This document shows, piece after piece, positions 1 to 5,794 of a stretch of DNA of 7,674 bases. A model generated the notes under the pieces. The model was not told the DNA's origin and did not search any database. It saw only the letters and a list, made by a program, of their open reading frames with translations. The stretch's first letter is position 1. Each line of letters begins with the position of its first letter. The position numbers and the translations under genes were made by a program. The stretch comes from Candidatus Binatota bacterium (GTDB lineage Bacteria; Desulfobacterota; Binatia; Bin18): positions 1 to 7,674 of the forward strand of contig WTHE01000714.1 of the NCBI GenBank assembly GCA_011523315.1. Reading direction: 5' to 3'.

Positions 1-1744
1 TTTCAGGCGTGGGCTGCGCGGGGGGTGCCGGGCCCTGGCCCAGCCGCTCCATCCTGCCCCCGGCTAGGCGGTAGACCTGGTCTGCGGCGTCGAGCAACGC
101 GGGCTGGTGGGAGATAGCCAGCAGCGTGGTGTGTCCCCGCAGGGGTTGGACAGTGGCGCAGATGGCGGCTTCAGTGTCCGGGTCGAGAGAGGTCGTGGCT
201 TCATCCAGAATGACGAGTTGGGGCTGATGCACGAGCGCTCGGGCAATGGCGATGCGTTGACGCTGGCCGCCGGACAGGCGGCTGCCCTGCTCGCCGACCG
301 GGGTGTCGAGGCCGTCTGCCAGGCTGCTGACAAAATCCCAGGCTTCGGCCGCCCGCAGCGCGGCTTCGGCATCGCTGCGGCTCAGGTTCGGATCGCCGAG
401 GGTCACGTTCATCAGTACGCTGTCGTGCAGCAGCAGGATTTCCTGGGGAACATAGCCGACCGCCCGGCGCCAGGCGTGGAGGCTCGTCTGGTCGAGTCGG
501 GTATCGTCAATCCAGATCGTGCCCGACTGAGGCTGGACCAGACCGACGATGAGATCGACCGTCGAGGTTTTCCCGGCTCCGGACGGCCCGATCAGGGTGG
601 TCAGCCGACCGGCCGGAATGCTCAGGGAGACCTGGTCGAGAATCGTCTGATCGCCATAGGCGAGGCTGACCTGCTCAAAACGGAGCGCCCGGCGGAGGCG
701 TGGGACGGGCGCAGCGGACAGCTGCAACGCCTCGCGCTGCGTTTGGGCCTGGTCTATTCTTTCACGCAGAGACCAATAGGCGCTCTCTCGGGCGACCAGG
801 CGTTGATACTGGCGTTGGACTCTGCCCAGGCTGCGGAAGGTGCGCTCAAACAGCACGGCCAGAACAACAAGCCTGTCCAGAGACAGGGACCAGCGGCTCA
901 GCGCCAGGTACAGGCCACCGACCAGGGCGGCCATGACCAGCGGCTCTTGCAGGGCGCGCAGGGCTTCCCGGCTCAGCACCTCGCGACGCAGCGCCTTGTT
1001 CAGGCGTTGGGTGCCTTTTTCCAGCAGGGGGGCGGTCAGCGTCTCGCGGGCCATGGCCTTGAGCGGTTTGACCGCCGACAAGACATCGGTCAAGCGTTCC
1101 AGGAGGATCTTGAGGAGCTGGGTCTGGCGCGCGCCGGCCCGACGCGACATGCGGACCAGGCGGCTCAGCACCAGCACCAGCACCAGGCCGAAGCCGGCTG
1201 CGGCCAGGCTGGCCCGCCATGACACGGCAAACGCCAGGCCGGTATACAGCGCGGTCTGGATACTGAGCGAAATGATCGTCGCGCCAAACAGATACGCCTC
1301 AGCCGCACGGGTCGCTTCGGTGGCAAAGGCGTTGGCAAACCCCCCGACCGGCTGGCGGGTGTAATACTCCCAGCGGGCGGCCAGCAGCGAGCGCAGCAGG
1401 GACAGGCGCAGGTCGGTTGCCACATGGGCGACGGTATAGCCGACCTGTCGCTGGGCGATCAGGACAAAGACCGCTTTGAGGCCGAGGCCGCCGACAATCA
1501 CCAGACACAGTGTCCCGAGATGGGGCTGCAAGCCAAAAATCGCCAGCCCGTTGCTGACCTGCTGTTCAAGCCAGGCCGGTGGCTCATCCGTCCCGGCGGC
1601 GGTCTGATCCGTGACCGTCATGCTCAGCAGCGGCAGCAGACTGGAAAAGCCGATGCCTTCGAAGACGGCAGACACGAGGAGACAGCCCAGCACCAGCGCG
1701 CTGTGGTAGGGATAGGTCCGGGCAAAGACAAGCAGCAGCTGCAT
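1..1744 (-). CDS. ABC exporter half-transporter, MsbA-like (TM domain fused to ATPase), 3' end beyond window
   Basis: The minus-strand frame is open from ATG at 1744 to the window edge, giving 581 codons with no stop, so the C-terminus is cut but nearly complete for a family of about 580-600 residues. Residues 1-330 hold hydrophobic segments near 14-40, 77-97, 150-175, 178-197 and 268-300, typical of a type IV exporter membrane domain. The ATPase domain follows: A-loop Tyr363, Walker A GPSGAGKT 386-393, Q-loop Gln434 (GYVPQ), signature LSGGQ 490-494, Walker B LVILDE 510-515, D-loop SLD 519-521 and H-loop His546. All catalytic residues are present, so it should be an active ATPase that works as a homo- or heterodimer in the inner membrane. 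Members of this family flip lipids, glycolipids or peptides; the substrate cannot be read from sequence. It starts 27 bp after the CDP-alcohol phosphotransferase gene on the same strand, so co-transcription and a shared lipid or glycan substrate are likely. Its Shine-Dalgarno is weak. Confidence 0.93.
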   Translation of the reverse strand, partial: MQLLLVFARTYPYHSALVLGCLLVSAVFEGIGFSSLLPLLSMTVTDQTAAGTDEPPAWLEQQVSNGLAIFGLQPHLGTLCLVIVGGLGLKAVFVLIAQRQVGYTVAHVATDLRLSLLRSLLAARWEYYTRQPVGGFANAFATEATRAAEAYLFGATIISLSIQTALYTGLAFAVSWRASLAAAGFGLVLVLVLSRLVRMSRRAGARQTQLLKILLERLTDVLSAVKPLKAMARETLTAPLLEKGTQRLNKALRREVLSREALRALQEPLVMAALVGGLYLALSRWSLSLDRLVVLAVLFERTFRSLGRVQRQYQRLVARESAYWSLRERIDQAQTQREALQLSAAPVPRLRRALRFEQVSLAYGDQTILDQVSLSIPAGRLTTLIGPSGAGKTSTVDLIVGLVQPQSGTIWIDDTRLDQTSLHAWRRAVGYVPQEILLLHDSVLMNVTLGDPNLSRSDAEAALRAAEAWDFVSSLADGLDTPVGEQGSRLSGGQRQRIAIARALVHQPQLVILDEATTSLDPDTEAAICATVQPLRGHTTLLAISHQPALLDAADQVYRLAGGRMERLGQGPAPPAQPTPE

Positions 1745-1771
1745 GGCGGTGTCTCGGCGGATTGCAGCCTG

Positions 1772-3025
1772 TCAGCCGCGCTTCTTCACCGCCAGCTCGG
1801 CCGGCGGGCTGGTGGGCCGGGCGTTCCAAAAACGCACCAGCCGGTCGGCGTGGAAGACGAACGAGGCTCCCTGCCAGGCCACAATCAGATAAAAAACCGC
1901 AGCCGGCAGGCCGACCAGCAGGCCGACCATGAACAGGGGCAGGTTGATATTGCGGCGCGAGATAAATGTGCGCATGATCTCGTCCAGCCGGGTATAGCCG
2001 TGAATCGAGCGGCCGTGCCGCCAGCTGAACACGCCGGCCACGATACGATCAAGGATGTACACCCCGGTCATCCACACCGCAGCCTGAAACACCGCCGACT
2101 CAGGGTCTGCCTGGCTCAGCCCCCAGGCCCAGGCTGCGTACCACAACGGCGGGTGGACAATGTCCAGGCCGTGATCCAGCCAGTCGCCCAGACGCGAGGA
2201 ACGAAAGGTCAGCCGCGCCAGCTTGCCGTCAACCGAGTCCAGTACGCTCATGGCGTAGGCGCACACAAAGCCGCTGACCCAGTAGCCCAGACCGAACAGG
2301 GGGATCGCAGCCAGGGTCAGAACGATGCTGATCAGGGTGACGCTGTTGGGGTGGACCCGCCAGCGGGCCAGGGGCCGGACCAGCAGCCACACCAGGGGCG
2401 GGTAGACGTATTTGGTGAAAAAATCGGTCGAGCCTTTGTAGTTTGACCAGAACAGAAAGCGCTCGGCCGCGTCTCGGCTGGTCGAATCGGTGACGCCAAA
2501 CAGGTAGATCGGCAGGTCTCGGCGCAGCTTGGGGATGTACGACGGAACCTCGGCCAGGGGCAGCTCAGACAGCGCGCCGCAAGCCAGGTAGTGCTGGGCC
2601 AGGGCTGGAAGCCGGGCTTCTGGCATGGGTTCGGTCGGAACCTCGTGTTCGAGGCGCAGCAGAGCTGTGCGCGCCTCCCCCTCACCGCCCACAGCTGCAT
2701 ACGAGCCCGGACGCCGGGCCACATGGTCCAGCAGGCGTTCGTCGATAATAGCGTGCCCCTCGGTTGCGATCAGCGCTTCGCCGTCCGCCCTGGCGACGGC
2801 TGCGGCGAGCCGGTCTTGCACCGGGCCGGTCGTCCGCTCCCAGCGCACCGCGAGGCGCCCGAGGTGGGGCAGGTGAGGGCTAGGCGTGTCTGTGGGCAGG
2901 ACGACACACACCTCGGGTCGATCCAGCTCGGCCCGGCTGATTGCCTGGAGCTGGCGTTCGAGGAGGCTCATCCCGAACACGCGCAGTTGACTGCGCATAT
3001 CTGTGGCGTCAATCCAAATGCGCAT
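1772..3025 (-). CDS. CDP-alcohol phosphatidyltransferase with degenerate nucleotidyltransferase-like N-terminal domain
   Basis: A 417-residue protein. The C-terminal half is a CDP-alcohol phosphotransferase: the full D-x2-D-G-x2-A-R-x8-G-x3-D-x3-D signature is present as D263, D266, G267, A270, R271, G280, D284 and D288, which bind the divalent metals and CDP-alcohol. Hydrophobic stretches near 207-220, 228-262, 288-304, 312-332 and 362-386 give a multi-pass membrane protein. These enzymes move a phospho-alcohol from a CDP-linked donor to a hydroxyl acceptor. Residues 1-180 resemble a Rossmann-type nucleotidyltransferase (GMSLLERQLQAI, then EALIATEGHAIIDERLLDHV), but the glycine-rich NTP loop is missing and the expected metal-binding Asp of the ADHP-type motif is replaced by TEGH (88-91), so I infer it is catalytically dead. 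The overall plan resembles the fused inositol-phosphate cytidylyltransferase / di-inositol-phosphate-phosphate synthase. An apparently intact nucleotidyltransferase is encoded divergently next door. The real donor and acceptor are unknown; phosphatidylinositol-like or polyol phosphodiester products are possible. Confidence 0.9.
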   Translation of the reverse strand: MRIWIDATDMRSQLRVFGMSLLERQLQAISRAELDRPEVCVVLPTDTPSPHLPHLGRLAVRWERTTGPVQDRLAAAVARADGEALIATEGHAIIDERLLDHVARRPGSYAAVGGEGEARTALLRLEHEVPTEPMPEARLPALAQHYLACGALSELPLAEVPSYIPKLRRDLPIYLFGVTDSTSRDAAERFLFWSNYKGSTDFFTKYVYPPLVWLLVRPLARWRVHPNSVTLISIVLTLAAIPLFGLGYWVSGFVCAYAMSVLDSVDGKLARLTFRSSRLGDWLDHGLDIVHPPLWYAAWAWGLSQADPESAVFQAAVWMTGVYILDRIVAGVFSWRHGRSIHGYTRLDEIMRTFISRRNINLPLFMVGLLVGLPAAVFYLIVAWQGASFVFHADRLVRFWNARPTSPPAELAVKKRG

Positions 3026-3043
3026 GGCCTTGTCTCGGTGCGT

Positions 3044-3058
3044 CCCATAGCCTATGGG
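3044..3058. promoter_or_regulatory. 15-bp perfect palindrome, possible operator
   Basis: CCCATAG-C-CTATGGG on the plus strand: two 7-bp perfect arms around one central base (3051). It is centred on the putative -10 of the leftward promoter and ends 19 bp before the ATG of the phosphotransferase gene, the position expected for a repressor operator. No regulator gene lies in the window. It could also be a small RNA hairpin in the 5' leader, though a 1-nt loop cannot form without opening the inner pairs. Confidence 0.4.
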
Positions 3059-3077
3059 GCGGTCAATCCAGCGTCAA
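3049..3077 (-). promoter_or_regulatory. Putative sigma70-type promoter of the leftward phosphotransferase-ABC unit
   Basis: On the minus strand TTGACG (3077-3072; five of six to consensus) is followed after 17 bp by TAGGCT (3054-3049; three of six). Transcription would begin near 3042, about 16 nt before the ATG at 3025. A second TTGAC (TTGACC, 3066-3061) lies 11 bp downstream of the first. The assignment rests only on motif match and spacing; the -10 is weak. Confidence 0.35.
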
Positions 3078-3093
3078 GCTGGGACACAGCGGC

Positions 3094-3118
3094 AGGGACG
3101 GGTTTGAAACCCGCCCCT
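3094..3118. repeat. REP-like GC-rich palindrome in divergent intergenic region
   Basis: Perfect core CGGGTTTGAAACCCG (3099-3113) centred on 3106. Pairing continues outward after one mismatch (3098/3114) through 3094-3097 with 3115-3118, making 12-bp arms with a single mismatch. It sits between the two divergent genes and has no U-tract on either side, so it does not look like an intrinsic terminator. From memory, near-identical GGGTTTGAAACCC-type palindromes are scattered through many GC-rich environmental genomes as short repeats. Only one copy is seen here, so the repeat nature is an inference. Confidence 0.45.
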
Positions 3119-3198
3119 CTTGAGGTGAGTCGTCTCGGCGCGAGGGCCGGAGTGAGAGAGGGTTGCAAGGGGGGACTGGTTGAATATGGACGGGCGAT

Positions 3199-3204
3199 TA
3201 CAAT
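3199..3204 (+). promoter_or_regulatory. -10-like TACAAT box placed for leaderless transcription
   Basis: TACAAT (five of six to TATAAT) ends 6 nt before the ATG at 3211, so a start site 7 nt downstream would fall on the A of that ATG. No purine-rich ribosome binding site precedes the ATG. No good -35 lies 16-18 bp upstream (CTGGTT at 3176); TTGAAT at 3180 is too close. It is therefore a plausible but unproven leaderless promoter. Confidence 0.3.
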
Positions 3205-3210
3205 AGCCGC

Positions 3211-4026
3211 ATGCCCGAAACGGCCCGAGCCGATCTGACTGTCCTGGTGCTGGCAGGCCGCCGTGGACCGGACGAGCCGCTGGCCCGGGCGGCGGCCTGT
3301 AGCCATAAGGCCCTCGTGCCGATCCGGGGTATTCCCATGCTGTCGCGGGTGCTGCGGAGTCTTCAGCCCGTGCGCGGAGTGCGGCGGTTTGCCATCAGCA
3401 CCGATGATCCGAGCAGTCTGAACGCCATCGCCGAGTTGCGGGCACTGGACGAGGCTGGACTGCTCCAGTTTGCGCCGGTGGGTGATTCGCCCAGCGCCAG
3501 CGCCCTGGGCTATGTCCGGCAGCTCAGTGCCGGAGACCTGCTGCTGGTGACCACGGCCGATCATCCGCTGTTGACGACCGAGATGCTCGAATATTTTTGT
3601 CACGCAGTGCGGACGAGCGACGCCGACGTGATTGTCGGCGTCATGGCCGAGTCGCGTTTCCGCACCGCCTATCCCGATTCGAAGCGGAGCTTCATTCCGT
3701 TCCGGGACGAGCGATTTTGCGGCACAAACCTGTTTGCCCTGCGCGCCGGCCCAGGCGCCGAGGCGGCCGCAGCGTTCTGGCGCCACAGCGGACAGTTCCG
3801 CAAGCGTCCGTGGCGCCTGCTCAGCACCTTTGGGCTGTGGAACCTTGTGTGGCTGGTCCTGGGCAGACTGGACGCCGAAGCCGCCCGACAACGCGCCGAG
3901 CGGGTCATTGGGGCGCGTATCGCGGTCGTCCGCATGCCGTTTGCCGAGTGCGCGATTGATGTCGATAATCCGGCCGATCTGGCTCTGGTAACCCGGATTA
4001 TCGACCGGCGAGAAGCCCCGGACTAA
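3211..4026 (+). CDS. MobA-like NTP transferase (probable CDP- or NDP-alcohol/sugar nucleotidyltransferase)
   Basis: A 271-residue soluble protein of the GT-A-like nucleotidyltransferase fold. It opens with a modified nucleotide loop, LVLAGRRGPDEPLAR (12-26), and the conserved HKALVPIRGIPML (32-44) with Lys33. A nucleotide-contacting SPSASALG lies at 93-100, the metal-binding ADHPLL at 116-121 (Asp117), and a second acidic pair at D250/D252 (IDVDNP). These features suggest transfer of a nucleotide to a phosphorylated sugar or alcohol with release of pyrophosphate. The loop lacks the strict GGxGxR of MobA and sugar-1-phosphate transferases, so substrate and nucleotide are uncertain. Its divergent neighbour is a CDP-alcohol phosphotransferase, so I infer that it makes the CDP-alcohol donor from CTP. 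The ATG at 3211 is the first possible start: an in-frame TGA lies at 3181-3183 with no start codon between. A short hydrophobic patch near 208-218 is probably buried rather than membrane-spanning. The lipoprotein gene follows after 34 bp. Confidence 0.85.
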   Translation: MPETARADLTVLVLAGRRGPDEPLARAAACSHKALVPIRGIPMLSRVLRSLQPVRGVRRFAISTDDPSSLNAIAELRALDEAGLLQFAPVGDSPSASALGYVRQLSAGDLLLVTTADHPLLTTEMLEYFCHAVRTSDADVIVGVMAESRFRTAYPDSKRSFIPFRDERFCGTNLFALRAGPGAEAAAAFWRHSGQFRKRPWRLLSTFGLWNLVWLVLGRLDAEAARQRAERVIGARIAVVRMPFAECAIDVDNPADLALVTRIIDRREAPD

Positions 4027-4060
4027 CGCCTGAGACAAAAAACCGCTACATACGAGAACA

Positions 4061-4351
4061 ATGATGAGACGGAACCCGCTCGGCGTATTAGTGGGGCTAA
4101 GCCTGGTGCTGTCCGCCTGTGCCTCTCCGGTTAAGCGCTGGGACGATTTCGAGCAATACATCAAAAAGTCCATTGAGACGCCGTTGACCCCGGCCGGCCG
4201 GTGTGAGCAACGGGGCGGCTTTCCGTACGGGGAACAGTGCTACCAGCCGAGCTATGAGATGTTCGGCGAGCAGGACTGCCGCCTGCGCGGCGGGCTGTAC
4301 TATGAGGACGAGTGCTTGTTCCCCGAGAGCGACCGGATTGTGATCGAATAG
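4061..4351 (+). CDS. Small lipoprotein with duplicated CxxRGG...C motif
   Basis: A 96-residue protein I do not recognise by name. The N-terminus is a lipoprotein signal peptide: MMRR, a hydrophobic stretch 7-18, and lipobox LSAC with acylated Cys20. Ala and Ser at +2/+3 fit release to the outer membrane by Lol-type sorting if the host is Gram-negative. The mature part has four cysteines in two related 16-residue units, CEQRGGFPYGEQCYQP (48-63) and CRLRGGLYYEDECLFP (73-88). They share C1, RGG4-6, Y9, C13 and P16, suggesting two intra-unit disulfides in the periplasm. A second ATG immediately follows at 4064 and could be the real start; a weak GAG lies about 6 nt upstream. It sits 34 bp behind the nucleotidyltransferase gene and is probably co-transcribed with it. 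A structural or partner role in the same pathway is only a guess. Confidence 0.8.
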   Translation: MMRRNPLGVLVGLSLVLSACASPVKRWDDFEQYIKKSIETPLTPAGRCEQRGGFPYGEQCYQPSYEMFGEQDCRLRGGLYYEDECLFPESDRIVIE

Positions 4352-4372
4352 GGCCGGACTCCCCGGATTTCT

Positions 4373-5782
4373 TTACTGGGGCCGGGCCGCCGGAGCCCTG
4401 CGCTCCTTACGCCGGGTCCGAAAGCTGAGTCTGACTGGGGTACCGGTCAGGGGAAAGCGTTCGCGGAGCTGATTTTCAAGATAACGCGCATAGCCCCTGG
4501 GTATGGCCTGGGGAGCGCTGGTATAGATGGCGATGACCGGCGGCTTGGCCGAGACTTGGGTGATGTAGAAAAAACGGGGAGTTTTGCCCCGATAGCTGGG
4601 CGGCGGGTTTCGCTCGGTCCATTCTTTCAGGCAGCGATTCAGTTGGACGGTCGGGAGCTGTGTGGCGTGTGCCTCGGACACCCGTTCGATCAGTGGCAGC
4701 AGGCTGGTGACCCGAGTGCCGGTGAGCGCGGATACGAAGACGACGGGCAGGGGCAGGGTGACGGCAAACTGCCGACGCAGGCCGTCCTCATAGCGAGCCG
4801 GGTTTTTGCGGTCGGGTGGGGCCAAATCCCACTTGTTGACGACCAGAACCACGGCCCGACCCCGGTCCCAGGCATAGTGGATCAGCCGCGCGTCCTGGTC
4901 GGCCATGCCCTGCTCGGCGTCGATGACCAGCAGACACACCTCGGCTCGTTCAATCGCTCTGAGGGCGGTCAGCACGCTGGACTGTTCGATCTGCTCATGA
5001 ATGCGGGGACGGCGGCGCACCCCGGCCGTATCGACCAGTCGGATGGAGTGGCCATGCCAGTCAATCAGGCTGTCAACCGCATCCCGGGTGGTGCCGGGGG
5101 TCGCATCGACGATGGAGCGCTCAAAGCCGACCAGTCTGTTGAGCAGAGACGACTTGCCGACGTTGGGACGGCCGATAATGGCCACCGGAAGGGCGGTGTC
5201 GTCGGCCTGATTCGGAAGAGGTGAGGTGTCTCGCTCCCAGCCCTGGGTCAGCCCATCAAGCAGGTCGCTGATGCCCAGGCCGTGGGCGGCCGAGATCGGA
5301 TACAGGGGCGCGATGCCCAGACTGAAAAAGTCGCTGACCAGCGCCGCGTGTTTTTGACTGTCAATCTTGTTCACCGCAAACAAGACCGGCTTGCGGCTAC
5401 GCCGCAGCAGGTCTACGGCCTGGGCATCGGCCGGGTTGAGACCCTCACGGCCGTCGAACAGAAAGATCAGCGCATCCGCTTCGTCAATCGCCAGCTGGGT
5501 CTGGTGCTGAACGCGCCCGACGACTCCTGCGGTTTCCGTCGGGTCGATCCCGCCGGTATCGACCAGGACAAACTGTCGCCCGCGCCACGTCGCACGGACA
5601 AAGTTCCGATCCCGGGTCACCCCCGGGGTGGCATGCACCATGGCCTTACGATTATGGCTTAAGCGGTTGAAAAAGGTCGATTTTCCGGCGTTGGGCCGCC
5701 CAACAATGGCTACCACGGGCAGCTGGTCGCGCTGGGCCACAGAGTCGAGGTCTTGCGACGAGGTGGATCGTGTACGCGCCAT
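4373..5782 (-). CDS. der: Ribosome biogenesis GTPase Der (EngA), tandem G domains plus KH-like domain
   Basis: A 469-residue cytoplasmic double GTPase needed for 50S ribosomal subunit assembly. G domain 1 has GRPNAGKS (28-35), DTGG (75-78), NKID (138-141) and SAA (164-166). G domain 2 has GRPNVGKS (204-211), DTAG (251-254), NKWD (316-319) and SAL (351-353). A KH-like RNA-binding domain follows from about 370, with NPPP at 392-395 and FYITQVSAKPP at 405-415, and a basic tail RTRRKERR. Length is within the family range. Der usually begins two or three residues before its first beta strand, but here about 20 extra residues precede VAIVGRP; in-frame GTG codons at Val15 and Val23 are alternative starts. 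The ATG follows the alcohol dehydrogenase stop by 12 bp and lacks a clear Shine-Dalgarno, so translational coupling is plausible. The KH strand reads VIAIYTS where many homologues have a TFVLFVN-like run, a conservative variation. Confidence 0.97.
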   Translation of the reverse strand: MARTRSTSSQDLDSVAQRDQLPVVAIVGRPNAGKSTFFNRLSHNRKAMVHATPGVTRDRNFVRATWRGRQFVLVDTGGIDPTETAGVVGRVQHQTQLAIDEADALIFLFDGREGLNPADAQAVDLLRRSRKPVLFAVNKIDSQKHAALVSDFFSLGIAPLYPISAAHGLGISDLLDGLTQGWERDTSPLPNQADDTALPVAIIGRPNVGKSSLLNRLVGFERSIVDATPGTTRDAVDSLIDWHGHSIRLVDTAGVRRRPRIHEQIEQSSVLTALRAIERAEVCLLVIDAEQGMADQDARLIHYAWDRGRAVVLVVNKWDLAPPDRKNPARYEDGLRRQFAVTLPLPVVFVSALTGTRVTSLLPLIERVSEAHATQLPTVQLNRCLKEWTERNPPPSYRGKTPRFFYITQVSAKPPVIAIYTSAPQAIPRGYARYLENQLRERFPLTGTPVRLSFRTRRKERRAPAARPQ

Positions 5783-5794
5783 ATCGGGTATCGC

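Noticed and set aside
107..1222. Long open frame on the plus strand opposite the ABC exporter
   Set aside because: It is rich in Gln, Gly, Asp and Arg with no recognisable domain, while the minus strand of the same interval encodes a complete set of ABC motifs.
1424..2446. 340-codon plus-strand open frame
   Set aside because: Antisense to the ABC and CDP-alcohol phosphotransferase genes; low-complexity composition typical of GC-rich shadows.
3052..4173. 373-codon minus-strand open frame
   Set aside because: It spans the intergenic palindromes and lies antisense to the nucleotidyltransferase, whose plus-strand frame carries the conserved motifs.
4352..4390. Bidirectional terminator between the convergent lipoprotein and der genes
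   Set aside because: Only a 4-bp CCCC/GGGG pairing with a long loop is visible and there is no T-run, so a terminator cannot be supported.
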